64,000 bases of DNA from Bacteroidota bacterium (GCA_023426145.1 JAFABG010000003.1:1-64000), one strand, 5' to 3'. Positions 1 through 8,603 are shown, counted from the first letter of the stretch. The notes: a model not told the origin generated them from the sequence alone. Program-made: numbers and translations.

Positions 1-1
1 T

Positions 2-91
2 AAAACACCTTTACAAGATCTGTTCAATAAGACTAATTTCAATGAAGTCAAAGAGCAACTTAATCCCTTTTTTCCGGGATGGTTTGATTAA
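2..91 (+). CDS. C-terminal tail of an unidentified protein (5' end outside window)
   Basis: An open frame enters from the left edge and encodes 29 residues (starting KTPLQDLFNK, ending PFFPGWFD) before a TAA at 89-91. I do not recognise the family. It lies 54 bases upstream of the HpaII-type restriction endonuclease homologue on the same strand. A cognate DNA methyltransferase is a common partner in that position, but 29 residues without a motif cannot show this. The frame could also be fortuitous. Confidence 0.45.
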   Translation, partial: KTPLQDLFNKTNFNEVKEQLNPFFPGWFD

Positions 92-101
92 TTATTAATT
101 C

Positions 102-120
102 GTCCCGATTTTAACGGGAC
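102..120. other. short GC-rich inverted repeat between unknown gene and restriction endonuclease
   Basis: GTCCCG at 102-107 and CGGGAC at 115-120 form a perfect 6-bp inverted repeat around a 7-base AT loop, in otherwise AT-rich DNA 25 bases before the endonuclease ATG. No T-run follows, so it is a weak candidate for an intrinsic terminator. Alternatives are an attenuating hairpin or a protein-binding dyad controlling the endonuclease. Confidence 0.5.
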
Positions 121-145
121 ACTAATGCAGATAAATATAAACTAA

Positions 146-1231
146 ATGGCATTTGAAGCAACAAAAAGAGAATGGTGTGAATTGTATACATTCTTTCGGC
201 TGCTAGCTGAAGGTAAAGTGGCGTTGGGCACAGCTAAAGCAAAAAAAGGAGAGGTGATTTGGCCTATCGCGATGATTCAACGTGAAGAGCATGACGGAAC
301 ACGTTGTTATTATGTTGAAAAGGATACTATTCGCATTGAAGGAGAAAATGGTGAAAAATCTGTTGCCCGTGAGGACTTTGGAATAGTAGCCGATTTAATA
401 CTGAAAGCTGTTAAGGAATCAGAAGAAAATGATGTCACTTCTCCCAATGGAGTAGAAGAGTTTCTGGATGAAGTTGCTATTTTTGATTTGGAAGCAAAGA
501 CTGAAGATCGCACTGATTTTTATATTGCTTTCTGGCATCCTGAGGCTCCCTTAAGTGGGTTTAGTGTTCGTTCACGCTTAGGTGCTATGAATCCCTTACT
601 AGATGGGGGGCGTGCTGCTAATCTTAAGCTGGAGCAGAGTGGAGTGAAGTTTGCAACCCCAACAGTGAATAAAATAAATGCTTTACCTGAGTCACCGAAT
701 GAGGTATCTGATCGAATGCTACTTATTGAGCGTTTAGGTGGCGTTTTGAAATATTCGGATGTAGCGGATAGGGTGTTTCGCAGTAATCTCTTGATGATTG
801 ATTTACACTTTCCTCGTGTACTTACCGAAATGGTACGCTTAATGCACTTGGAAGATATTACTCGAATAAGTGAGCTTACCGAAGTAATTAAGCAAACCAA
901 TCCCTTGAAAATTAAGGATGAACTATTGAGTAAACACGGATTTTATGAGTTCAAAATCAAACAATTCCTAATGGCGCTTGCTTTAGGTATGCGCCCAGCA
1001 AAGATCTATACTGGGCAGGATTCTGCTGTTGAGGGGCTTCTACTGATGGATGGAAGCGGAGAGGTGTTGTGTTACCATAAATCTGAGAGGCCAGTGATGG
1101 AGGATTTCTTGTTCTTGAACTCTCGCTTAGAGAAAGGTTCATTGGATAAAGATAAATATGGTTTCTTGGAGAAAGAAAATGGAACATACTACTTTAAGTT
1201 GAATGCAAAAATTGGATTAGTTAAGAGATAA
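146..1231 (+). CDS. HpaII-family type II restriction endonuclease homologue
   Basis: This 361-residue protein matches the HpaII restriction endonuclease family in length and layout. It has an N-terminal block like the family's GEWSELY element (here REWCELYTFFRLLAEGK), a central D..GFSVxS.LG block (residues ~130-155, GFSVRSRLG), and a C-terminal block YEFKIKQFLMALALGMRP followed by GEVLCYH and YYFKLNAKIGL. Family members cleave CCGG-type sites and normally sit beside a methyltransferase; here only 29 residues of an upstream gene are visible. Oddity: where homologues I recall read GFSVKS, this one reads GFSVRS. The presumed catalytic Lys of a PD-(D/E)XK-like site would therefore be Arg. The enzyme may be altered or inactive, or may tolerate Arg. 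Actual specificity cannot be read from sequence. Confidence 0.75.
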   Translation: MAFEATKREWCELYTFFRLLAEGKVALGTAKAKKGEVIWPIAMIQREEHDGTRCYYVEKDTIRIEGENGEKSVAREDFGIVADLILKAVKESEENDVTSPNGVEEFLDEVAIFDLEAKTEDRTDFYIAFWHPEAPLSGFSVRSRLGAMNPLLDGGRAANLKLEQSGVKFATPTVNKINALPESPNEVSDRMLLIERLGGVLKYSDVADRVFRSNLLMIDLHFPRVLTEMVRLMHLEDITRISELTEVIKQTNPLKIKDELLSKHGFYEFKIKQFLMALALGMRPAKIYTGQDSAVEGLLLMDGSGEVLCYHKSERPVMEDFLFLNSRLEKGSLDKDKYGFLEKENGTYYFKLNAKIGLVKR

Positions 1232-1239
1232 TTATTTGT

Positions 1240-1809
1240 ATGAAAACAAACTCTACTTTAGAGAATATAATAGCTCGACGGAGTGTGAGAGCTTATATCG
1301 ATCTACAGGTTGCTGAAGATGACTTGTTGGCAATCTTGAATGCTGCTACTTATGCCCCGAACGGGATGCATTTTGAGACGTCACATTTTACGGCTATTCA
1401 GAATGTGGATAAATTGGTAGCTTTGAATGATAGGATTAAAGGAGCTTTTGCAAAAAGTGATGAGCTTAGAATTAGGGAAAGAGGAAATAATAAGAACTAT
1501 TGTTGTTATTATCATGCTCCTACATTAGTCATTGTATCCAATGAACCTACTCAATGGTGGGCCGGAATGGATTGTGCTTGTGCAATAGAAAATATGTTTC
1601 TTGCTGCTCAGTCTTTAGGAATATCTTCTTGCTGGATTAATCAGCTTGGTACTACCTGTGATGATCCTGAGGTTCGTACATATATCACTTCTTTAGGTGT
1701 TCCAGAGAATCATAAAGTGTATGGTTGCGTTGCATTGGGCTATGCTGACCCTAACATAAAACTTAAGGATAAAGTCGTTAAACCAGGTACTGTGACTATC
1801 GTTAGATAA
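1240..1809 (+). CDS. nitroreductase family FMN-dependent oxidoreductase
   Basis: The 189-residue protein has the nitroreductase fold signature: N-terminal RRSVRAY (the RRSxRxF flavin-phosphate loop), APNGMHFETSHF, the central CACAIENMFLAAQSLGISSCW helix region, and a C-terminal GYADP. Such enzymes reduce nitro or quinone compounds with NAD(P)H using FMN and act in the cytoplasm; the physiological substrate is unknown. It starts 8 bases after the endonuclease stop, so it is probably co-transcribed with it, which is an unusual pairing. A strong bidirectional terminator follows at once. Confidence 0.85.
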   Translation: MKTNSTLENIIARRSVRAYIDLQVAEDDLLAILNAATYAPNGMHFETSHFTAIQNVDKLVALNDRIKGAFAKSDELRIRERGNNKNYCCYYHAPTLVIVSNEPTQWWAGMDCACAIENMFLAAQSLGISSCWINQLGTTCDDPEVRTYITSLGVPENHKVYGCVALGYADPNIKLKDKVVKPGTVTIVR

Positions 1810-1822
1810 TTGATTTAAATTA

Positions 1823-1883
1823 TATATACATAAAGATAAACCCCGAACATTTGAAATGTCCGGGGTTTATCTTTATGTATATA
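1823..1883. terminator. long palindromic bidirectional terminator between convergent genes
   Basis: Perfect 23-base arms (1823-1845 and 1861-1883) flank a central sequence that itself pairs five further bases (1847-1851 with 1855-1859) around a TGA loop after a single A-C mismatch. The stem core is CCCCG/CGGGG and each side runs into A/T-rich arms, giving a U-rich tail in either direction. It lies between the nitroreductase (+) and gcvP (-) stop codons. Confidence 0.85.
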
Positions 1884-1907
1884 CCTAGATACCTTCAATA
1901 GGGCTCT

Positions 1908-4757
1908 TTAGTCAAAAGTCCCGTATTGAGTGGGAAGTAGCTTTCTATCACCAAGGGTATTGTCTACACGTGCCACATTCACCCAGAATTTGTTTTCGCG
2001 TACACTTTCTATTGGATAGGCGGCTTTTGCACGGCTATAGGAATGTTTCCAATCATCACTCACCATTTCATATTCAGGATGTGGAGCATTAATCAATACA
2101 TTATCATTTTTATCTGCTATTCCCTCTTTCACTTCTTCAATCTCTTTCCAGATAGTGAGCATAACATGAACAAAATTATCTAATTCACTTAAGCTTTCAC
2201 TCTCTGTAGGTTCAATCATTAATGTTCCGTGGACTGGGAAAGAGAGGGTAGGAGCATGATAACCATAATCCATTAATCGTTTCGCTATATCATTCTCTGT
2301 GATACCGGTTTCTTCATGAATTTTACGGCATTCAAGAATCATTTCGTGCCCAACAAAGCCATTTTCACCGCGATATACAATACCGTACGTATCTTTGAGG
2401 CAAGCAGCAAGATAATTGGCATTAAGAATCGCAATTCTAGTTGCTTGGGTTAGTCCCTCTATACCCATCATTCGGATGTAGCCATAGGTGACAAGGAGAA
2501 TTCCTGCACTACCGAATGGAGCAGAAGATACTTGATTTAGGCTATTGCCAAAGAGTGTATGTCCTGGTAAGAAAGGTTTTAAATGTTCTGCTACACAGAT
2601 AGGTCCTACACCTGGTCCACCTCCTCCATGAGGGGATGAGAAAGTTTTATGAAGATTTAAATGACAAACATCCGCACCAATAAAACCGGGATTTGTAAAG
2701 CCTACTTGCGCATTCATATTAGCTCCGTCCATATAAACTTGAGCCCCACAAGCGTGGATAATTTGGCAAATTTCTTTTATTTCTGTTTCAAAAACCCCAT
2801 GCGTAGAGGGGTATGTAATCATTAAAGCGGCAATTTGATCCTTATGGCTTTCTGCTTTGGTACGCAAATCCTCCATATCTACGTTGCCACGTTCATCACA
2901 AGCACAAGTTAGAGTCTCAAATCCAGCTTGAATGGCAGATGCCGGGTTAGTTCCATGAGCCGACGATGGAATTAATACTATATTTCTATGTCCTTGGCCA
3001 ATGCTTTCAAGATATGCACGAATCACTCGAAGTCCCGTATATTCTCCTGCTGCACCTGAATTAGGTTGCAGGCTTACTCCTGAGAAACCAGTAATGGTCT
3101 TTAAATCATCACTTAGATTCCGAATTAGTTCACGATAGCCTTCCGCTTGCTCTTCTGGAACCAACGGATGCATATTCATAAATTCAGGGCGGCTTAGCGG
3201 TAATAGTTCAGAAGCTGCATTTAACTTCATTGTGCAAGAACCAAGAGAAATCATTGAATGTGCCAATGAAATGTCTTTTCTATCCAAACGCTTAATATAT
3301 CGCATCATTTCCGTTTCTGTGTGGTATTTACAGAATACTTCATGTGTGAGAAACGAAGAGGTCCTTTTCAGGGATTTATCAATGTTATTTTTTTCTGGAA
3401 TGTCATCTACTTTTTGGTAATCTTTACCAGCAGCAATAGCAAATATAGAAAGCAGAACGTTCGTAGCTAGAATATCTGTCGTTTCATCTATACTGAATCC
3501 AACATCACCGTTGTCGTAATAACGAAGATTCACTTCTTTACTTAGTGCAATTGTACGAATTTGCTGAGCAGATACATATTCAGGTAACTCAAAGCGTAAT
3601 GTATCGAAGAAATTTGTATTGACTTGTGTGTATCCAAACTTTTTAAGCTGTTTATCCAGATATGTAGTTATGCTGTGAATACGTAAAGCTATTGTTTTGA
3701 TTCCTTCCTGTCCATGAAATACGGTATAGAATCCCGCCATAGTAGCCAGTAATGCTTGAGCTGTACAAATATTAGAAGTGGCTTTTTCTCGTTTGATATG
3801 CTGCTCACGAGTTTGTAATGCCATTCTATAACAAGGTTTTCCATATTTATCTTTAGACCAACCAATAATTCTTCCTGGCATGTATCGTTTATATTCATCC
3901 CGTGTAGCAAAGTAAGCAGCTGAGGGACCTCCATAGAACATAGGTACTCCTAACCGTTGAGTTGTTCCAAAAACGATATCTGCTCCCCATTCTCCTGGAG
4001 GTGTCAATAAAGCGAGACTAAGGATATCTGCTGCAACCGCGATTTTACAATCTGCTGCATGTGCTTTTTCTGTAAATTCAGCATAGTCTTCTACACTCCC
4101 ATTGGAATTAGGATATTGCAGTATGCAACCGAACACCTCTGGAGAAGGTTCAAATTCTTTGTATTTGCCTATTCGTAATTCTATCCCTTGAGGAATGGCA
4201 CGAGTGGTCATTACAGCTAATGTTTGAGGGAAGATATTTTCGTCAACAAATACTGTATTGGCACCCGCTTTTTGTTGAGCACGAGAACGTAATGCATGCA
4301 TCATACTAACAGCTTCAGCAGCAGCAGTTGCCTCATCAAGTAAAGAGGAGTTCGCGAAGGGCATAGCGGTAAGATCACACACTGCAGTTTGAAAATTTAT
4401 CAGTGCCTCTAGTCTTCCTTGAGAAACTTCTGTCTGATATGGGGTATAGGAAGTGTACCATACAGGATTTTCGAAAACATTTCGTTGGATCACAGCAGGA
4501 GTAATAGTGTTATACCAACCTTGACCGATGTAAGTGGTATAAAGCTTGTTTTTACTTGCTAGTGTGGCGATGTGTTTCCCATATTCATTCTCTGTTAGGG
4601 CATTGTTAAGAGCTAAAGGCTCTTTCAAACGGATATCTGCTGGGATAGTTTTTTCGATTAATTCATCCAGCGATTTTACGCCAATTTTGCGGAGCATTAT
4701 AGCTGCATCTTGCTCATTAACGCCGATATGTCGGCTAGCTAACAAATCTGTTTTCAT
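1908..4757 (-). CDS. gcvP: glycine dehydrogenase (decarboxylating), glycine cleavage P-protein
   Basis: A 949-residue, full-length single-chain P-protein with both halves fused, as in E. coli. It decarboxylates glycine with PLP and passes the aminomethyl group to the lipoyl H-protein. Visible features: N-terminal SRHIGVNEQD; YTPYQTEVSQGRLEALINFQ; the C-terminal half with SMISLGSCTMKLNA; and the PLP-lysine motif NLHKTFSSPHGGGGPG, with Lys at residue 704. It is the last gene of a minus-strand run (rsmG, MBL hydrolase, gcvP), 27 bases after the hydrolase. gcvT and gcvH are not in the window, so the complex is encoded at separate loci. lipB, which supplies the lipoyl group needed by the H-protein, lies about 6 kb away but is not linked transcriptionally. 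Confidence 0.97.
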   Translation of the reverse strand: MKTDLLASRHIGVNEQDAAIMLRKIGVKSLDELIEKTIPADIRLKEPLALNNALTENEYGKHIATLASKNKLYTTYIGQGWYNTITPAVIQRNVFENPVWYTSYTPYQTEVSQGRLEALINFQTAVCDLTAMPFANSSLLDEATAAAEAVSMMHALRSRAQQKAGANTVFVDENIFPQTLAVMTTRAIPQGIELRIGKYKEFEPSPEVFGCILQYPNSNGSVEDYAEFTEKAHAADCKIAVAADILSLALLTPPGEWGADIVFGTTQRLGVPMFYGGPSAAYFATRDEYKRYMPGRIIGWSKDKYGKPCYRMALQTREQHIKREKATSNICTAQALLATMAGFYTVFHGQEGIKTIALRIHSITTYLDKQLKKFGYTQVNTNFFDTLRFELPEYVSAQQIRTIALSKEVNLRYYDNGDVGFSIDETTDILATNVLLSIFAIAAGKDYQKVDDIPEKNNIDKSLKRTSSFLTHEVFCKYHTETEMMRYIKRLDRKDISLAHSMISLGSCTMKLNAASELLPLSRPEFMNMHPLVPEEQAEGYRELIRNLSDDLKTITGFSGVSLQPNSGAAGEYTGLRVIRAYLESIGQGHRNIVLIPSSAHGTNPASAIQAGFETLTCACDERGNVDMEDLRTKAESHKDQIAALMITYPSTHGVFETEIKEICQIIHACGAQVYMDGANMNAQVGFTNPGFIGADVCHLNLHKTFSSPHGGGGPGVGPICVAEHLKPFLPGHTLFGNSLNQVSSAPFGSAGILLVTYGYIRMMGIEGLTQATRIAILNANYLAACLKDTYGIVYRGENGFVGHEMILECRKIHEETGITENDIAKRLMDYGYHAPTLSFPVHGTLMIEPTESESLSELDNFVHVMLTIWKEIEEVKEGIADKNDNVLINAPHPEYEMVSDDWKHSYSRAKAAYPIESVRENKFWVNVARVDNTLGDRKLLPTQYGTFD

Positions 4758-4784
4758 ATTTTTGGAAGATAATTGTTAAATTTA

Positions 4785-5423
4785 TTATCTGAAAAAAGGA
4801 TTTTCTGCTTTTTCCATTCCAATGGTGGTTGGTGCACCATGACCCGGGTAAACTACTGTTTCGTTAGGTAAAGTGAATAGCCGACTGCAAATATGGTCGA
4901 TTAACTCGTCGAAATTACCTCCGGAAAGATCTGCACGTCCTATGCTTCCTTGAAATAATACATCTCCTGAGAACATGCAATTGTCATCTTTTGAATAGAA
5001 TACAAGGCTCCCTGGCGAATGACCTGGAACATGTATGGCTTCCAGCTTACAGTTCCCAAAAGATATAATATCGCCATCGTGCAGATACTTTCCTATAGGG
5101 ACTGGTGTTTCTTGTAGCTGAAAGCCAAACATACGACTTTGCTTTGGAGCTTCATCTATCCAATATTCATCAGCTTTATTTGCTTCCGCTGATAAACCAA
5201 ATTCCTGCAACATAAATGGATTACCAAAAATGTGATCTAAGTGTAGATGCGTATTGAGGAGATGTTTCACATTCAGTTGGTTAGTGAGGATAAAATTCTT
5301 TAATGCTTGTTTCTCCTCATCATAAAAGCAGCCAGGATCAATTACAACTGCTTCGTTGGTGTCATCCCATAAAACATAACAATTTACAGGAAACATATTA
5401 AATTCAAATCTTTTTATTTTCAT
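4785..5423 (-). CDS. metallo-beta-lactamase fold hydrolase, glyoxalase II-like
   Basis: A 212-residue protein with the complete MBL metal site: THLHLDH (HxHxDH at residues 59-64), VPGHSPGS, FSGDVLF and YPGHG. Length and motif order fit the short, bacterial YcbL/glyoxalase II-like group, which hydrolyses thioesters such as S-lactoylglutathione or related conjugates using two metal ions in the cytoplasm. Substrate is not determined here; Bacteroides generally lack glutathione, so a different thiol ester is likely. It lies between rsmG (38 bases upstream) and gcvP (27 bases downstream) on the same strand, with no visible internal promoter. Confidence 0.88.
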   Translation of the reverse strand: MKIKRFEFNMFPVNCYVLWDDTNEAVVIDPGCFYDEEKQALKNFILTNQLNVKHLLNTHLHLDHIFGNPFMLQEFGLSAEANKADEYWIDEAPKQSRMFGFQLQETPVPIGKYLHDGDIISFGNCKLEAIHVPGHSPGSLVFYSKDDNCMFSGDVLFQGSIGRADLSGGNFDELIDHICSRLFTLPNETVVYPGHGAPTTIGMEKAENPFFR

Positions 5424-5461
5424 GGTTCTTTGTGATTAGGATCAATCAGAACGTTTATTTT

Positions 5462-6082
5462 CTATATTTGTACGTATACTACCTTTTTGGTTTCAAAAAA
5501 ATCTTCCGCAAAATGATCACTCAGATTATGAATTACCGTTTTATTTTTAAATGGCATTGTTTCATGCTCTAATTCACCTCCCTTTAAGCAAATCAATCCG
5601 TTGGGCAAAGCATTTTGTTGCTTCTGTGAAACGTTTTTCCGTATGATTTTAACTAGATCAGCGAGCGGCATAACTGCACGACTAACAATAAAGTCGAACT
5701 GTTCTTTCACTTCTTCGGCACGAGCATGGCGGAAAGTGACATTTTTTAGCCCAATAGACTGCGCTACTTCTGATGCTACACGTACTTTTTTACCGATACT
5801 GTCTACTAGATGAAAGTTCGTTTCAGGAAATAGGATAGCGAGAGGTATTCCAGGGAAACCTCCTCCAGTTCCTAAGTCCATTACACTGGTTTCTGGGCGG
5901 AATTGAATAACTTTGGCGATGCCTAAAGAATGAAGTACATGGTGCTCATATAAATTCTCAATGTCTTTTCGCGAGATAACATTGATTTTTGCATTCCAAT
6001 CGAGATATAATTCATATAGAGCAGCAAATTGTTCTTGCTGTTCAGAGGTTAAATTGGGAAAATATTTCAGTATGATTTCCAC
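5462..6082 (-). CDS. rsmG: 16S rRNA (guanine527-N7)-methyltransferase RsmG
   Basis: A 206-residue protein with the RsmG/GidB pattern: N-terminal helix ending YLDWNAKINVISRKD, the SAM-binding loop DLGTGGGFPGIPLAI (residues ~70-84), HLVDSIGKKVRV, and the VSRAVMPL motif. RsmG uses SAM to form m7G527 in the 530 loop of 16S rRNA. It lies in a minus-strand run between a DUF3298 lipoprotein (46 bases upstream) and the MBL hydrolase. In many bacteria this gene sits near parA/parB or mnmG; that context is absent here. Confidence 0.95.
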   Translation of the reverse strand: MEIILKYFPNLTSEQQEQFAALYELYLDWNAKINVISRKDIENLYEHHVLHSLGIAKVIQFRPETSVMDLGTGGGFPGIPLAILFPETNFHLVDSIGKKVRVASEVAQSIGLKNVTFRHARAEEVKEQFDFIVSRAVMPLADLVKIIRKNVSQKQQNALPNGLICLKGGELEHETMPFKNKTVIHNLSDHFAEDFFETKKVVYVQI

Positions 6083-6128
6083 TTTTTTAGTATTGAATGA
6101 TAATTTTAAATGTCAGGATAGTATGGGT

Positions 6129-6980
6129 TTACCCTTTTAATCTCTTGATGATAGGGCTATTGCCTAATAAACGCTCCATCATTGCATAAGGTATAGTTAC
6201 TTTTACAGGCCCCATTGCGTAAGGAGTAATTTCGTATACATTATAATAGAATGTGATTCCTTCTTTGCTCAAGAAGAAGTTTTCAACGGGAGTAATGTCA
6301 CCAGTTGAAGCATAACCTAAATCTTCCAATGCCTCGTGAGTGGTCACTTTATTATCTGCCATCAGCTGATTCCAGATTAAATCTGTTAATGGCTCTTGGT
6401 AGTCTTCAATGAAGATATCATCAAGGTGCAAAGGTCGCATCAAAGTGAGGTCCATATTTAGGAAGCTGGTCATATACATTCCATGCGCTCCTCCGGTATA
6501 TTCATTGTATTCTACACGATATACTAGTAGATCGTTTTCATAAAACTGCACATAGCTCTCAATACTTTTATAGTAGGAATACCATGCACCAATAATGGCA
6601 TCTTTTTCTTTATTCTTCTCATCCTCAGCATACATTGGTTCCTGATCGTGACGATATTCTTCAATATAATTTCGAGAGTATTGTTTAACCATTTCTTCTG
6701 GTTTTTCACCAATATATTTATCTCCAAAGCAAAGGGATGCGAAATGGGCATTTAAGCTGTCTTTCAGCATCTCATCGGAAGATTTAACAGGATAGGTAAA
6801 ATGGATGATAATGTTACAAGCAGGTTTTGCTGTGTCATTAAAGAGATGTGCTGTCTCATTTACTTGGATACTGTCGAACTGCAAAGAGCCGACGTTTTTA
6901 TTCATCTTGTTATGACAAGAGGATAAAAAGCCACTAACTGTAAGAATTAAAGTTAGGAGAGTTACATATTGTTTTTTCAT
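6129..6980 (-). CDS. DUF3298 domain lipoprotein (RsiV-like fold)
   Basis: With the start at 6980 the protein has 283 residues and opens MKKQYVTLLTLILTVSGF followed by LSSC, a lipobox, so it is probably an outer-membrane or periplasmic lipoprotein. The C-terminal half (YNEYTGGAHGMYMTSFLNMDL, then ...FLSKEGITFYYNVYEITPYAMG) is the DUF3298 signature, shared with the RsiV anti-sigma ectodomain. The frame stays open to 7031, but a TAnnTTTG promoter element at 7029-7036 overlaps that extension, so the shorter start is preferred; the ATG at 6986 is possible. It lies upstream of rsmG and may lead that operon. Function is unknown; lysozyme binding is known for RsiV but cannot be inferred here. Confidence 0.82.
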   Translation of the reverse strand: MKKQYVTLLTLILTVSGFLSSCHNKMNKNVGSLQFDSIQVNETAHLFNDTAKPACNIIIHFTYPVKSSDEMLKDSLNAHFASLCFGDKYIGEKPEEMVKQYSRNYIEEYRHDQEPMYAEDEKNKEKDAIIGAWYSYYKSIESYVQFYENDLLVYRVEYNEYTGGAHGMYMTSFLNMDLTLMRPLHLDDIFIEDYQEPLTDLIWNQLMADNKVTTHEALEDLGYASTGDITPVENFFLSKEGITFYYNVYEITPYAMGPVKVTIPYAMMERLLGNSPIIKRLKG

Positions 6981-7028
6981 ATACATCGTTACTATAAGTT
7001 CAACATCGTTTCTGTCTATGAGTATTGA

Positions 7029-7036
7029 CAAATATA
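7029..7036 (-). promoter_or_regulatory. Bacteroides -7 promoter element for DUF3298 lipoprotein operon
   Basis: On the minus strand the sequence reads TATATTTG, a full match to TAnnTTTG, about 45 bases upstream of the preferred ATG at 6980. No clear -33 TTTG is seen at 19-21 bases spacing. Confidence 0.6.
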
Positions 7037-7184
7037 GATGAATTTACCGAATCTGGCGAATAAAACAAGAAAAATATTCTATCAACTTCCTTTCCAAAGG
7101 AGTTATTTAGAGGTATTCTTGTTAATGATTCTTTTTTTATTGTTATTGTTGCATATGTTACAGATTTAAATGATCAGTCTCGCT

Positions 7185-7192
7185 TATCTTTG
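7185..7192 (+). promoter_or_regulatory. Bacteroides -7 promoter element for YecH-like gene
   Basis: TATCTTTG matches TAnnTTTG 17 bases before the ATG at 7210. The upstream stretch is rich in TTG/TTT, but no single -33 box stands out. Confidence 0.6.
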
Positions 7193-7209
7193 CAAAAAAT
7201 AAATAAATT

Positions 7210-7443
7210 ATGGAACAGTTACATGCACACGAAGTCCTTCATATGATGGAAGGTAACAAGTATACAGAGCAGACTTTAAGAGAAGCTATTGTTAAACGGT
7301 TTGGAGAAGCTCAACACTTCTATACCTGCTCAGCCGAAAATATGGCTGTAGATGAACTTATCGAATTCCTCAAAAAGAAAGGTAAGTTTATGCCAGAAGG
7401 AGAAGGATTTACAGTAGATATGAGTAAGGTTTGTAATCATTGA
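7210..7443 (+). CDS. YecH-like small putative metal-binding protein
   Basis: A 77-residue protein with an N-terminal His/Met cluster (HAHEVLHMM), a central FYTCSAENM and a terminal CNH. This fits the YecH/DUF2492 family, in which conserved His and Cys residues are thought to bind metal. It has no signal peptide, so it is probably cytoplasmic. It faces a CDF cation exporter (7-base overlap of the 3' ends) and lies about 1.2 kb from a copper ATPase, which supports a role in metal handling by context only. The metal is unknown. Confidence 0.75.
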   Translation: MEQLHAHEVLHMMEGNKYTEQTLREAIVKRFGEAQHFYTCSAENMAVDELIEFLKKKGKFMPEGEGFTVDMSKVCNH

Positions 7444-8372
7444 TTTATGACCTGAACCATTTCTTTATCGATACCAAATTTCTCATTAGCATGTGTTTCA
7501 CCTGCAGGCTCTACATGCACTAGGATATCATAAACATTATCTACAGATTGCTTGATGCTATTTTCTACGGCATTAGCTATTTTATGAGCTTGAGTGATGG
7601 AAATCTCTGGATTAACCTCTATATCTAGCGATATCATATATAGATTTCCAATCATTCTTGATCTCACTCGGTGAGGGTTACTTGCACCAGAGACTTTTTC
7701 CACGGCTTCAAAAATTTTGTTATAAACATTAACGTCTTTAACCCCATCCATAAGCTCTACATTCGAGTCCATAAAAATGCTGATTGAGGATTTAATGATA
7801 AACAGACTGATGATTAGCCCTGTGATTGAATCGAGTATGGGTAGTTCAAATACAAAGGTAAATATCAAACCAACTAATACACTTGAGGAGATTATCACAT
7901 CGTTGCGCATATTGATTGCATTGGCAGTGAGCATGGAGCTATTGATTCTTCTTCCTTGTTTGTACTGATATAGAGCCAATAGCAACTTTCCTGCAATGGA
8001 AAAGGTGGTTACATAAATAGCGATGGGGGAAGGAATCTGTTTGATTTCATCTGAAAGAATACTATTTATAGCTGATATGAACATTTGTACGCCTGCATAA
8101 AAAATAACAAGGGACAGAATTTTTGTGGCAATGCTTTCTGCTTTTTCATAGCCAAAAACATATTTTTGGGTAGGGGGATGATTTATGATTCGCGAAGTGA
8201 ATATCATCACAATAGAGATGATTACATCTGTTGCGGAGTCTATCCCATCGCTAAGTACGGCTAAGCTGCCAGCAAATAGACCTATAACGATTTTGGAAAC
8301 AGAAAGTATGCTATTTCCAATGGTACTTATCCATGATGTTCTGATTAATATTTTTTCTCTTCTAGCTTTCAT
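7437..8372 (-). CDS. cation diffusion facilitator (CDF) family metal exporter
   Basis: A 311-residue protein with about six membrane helices followed by a cytoplasmic ferredoxin-like domain (residues ~210-300, with HRVRSRMIGNLYMISLDIEV). TM2 carries LSDGIDSATD (DxxxD). TM5 carries an N-x3-D pattern (NMRND) where FieF/YiiP has HxxxD, so the transport site differs slightly from the classical zinc/iron exporter. CDF proteins export divalent metal (Zn, Fe, Mn, Co, Cd) in exchange for protons across the inner membrane. Substrate is not assigned. The gene is convergent with the YecH-like gene and divergent from copA. Confidence 0.9.
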   Translation of the reverse strand: MKARREKILIRTSWISTIGNSILSVSKIVIGLFAGSLAVLSDGIDSATDVIISIVMIFTSRIINHPPTQKYVFGYEKAESIATKILSLVIFYAGVQMFISAINSILSDEIKQIPSPIAIYVTTFSIAGKLLLALYQYKQGRRINSSMLTANAINMRNDVIISSSVLVGLIFTFVFELPILDSITGLIISLFIIKSSISIFMDSNVELMDGVKDVNVYNKIFEAVEKVSGASNPHRVRSRMIGNLYMISLDIEVNPEISITQAHKIANAVENSIKQSVDNVYDILVHVEPAGETHANEKFGIDKEMVQVINQ

Positions 8373-8427
8373 ACGAATATATATTGGAAGATCATATACT
8401 ACTAGTTTATAACGTTTATTGTGTGGC

Positions 8428-8435
8428 CAAAGATA
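8428..8435 (-). promoter_or_regulatory. Bacteroides -7 promoter element for CDF exporter
   Basis: The minus strand reads TATCTTTG, matching TAnnTTTG, 55 bases upstream of the exporter ATG (8372). No good -33 element was found. Confidence 0.6.
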
Positions 8436-8571
8436 CAGATAAAATTGGTATAGGTCATATAAATGGTTCGATAATAATGGCAGCCTTTAACTGTATGTAT
8501 TCTAATTTTATTTAGTGTATGATTAATCCGTATAAGAGTCATAATTGAACAATTAATGGTATGTCCTTGTT

Positions 8572-8601
8572 TTTAGAGTAACAATATTTAGAGTGACAAT
8601 A
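8572..8601 (+). repeat. tandem 15-bp direct repeat at copA start
   Basis: TTTAGAGTAACAATA (8572-8586) is followed directly by TTTAGAGTGACAATA (8587-8601), 14 of 15 identical. The second copy ends two bases before the copA ATG at 8604. It could be an operator for a metal-responsive regulator that would block ribosome or polymerase access, or a simple duplication of the leader. Confidence 0.75.
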
Positions 8602-8603
8602 GA

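Noticed and set aside
6981..7031. Extended start of the DUF3298 lipoprotein
   Set aside because: The extension overlaps a TAnnTTTG promoter element and would hide the lipoprotein signal peptide.
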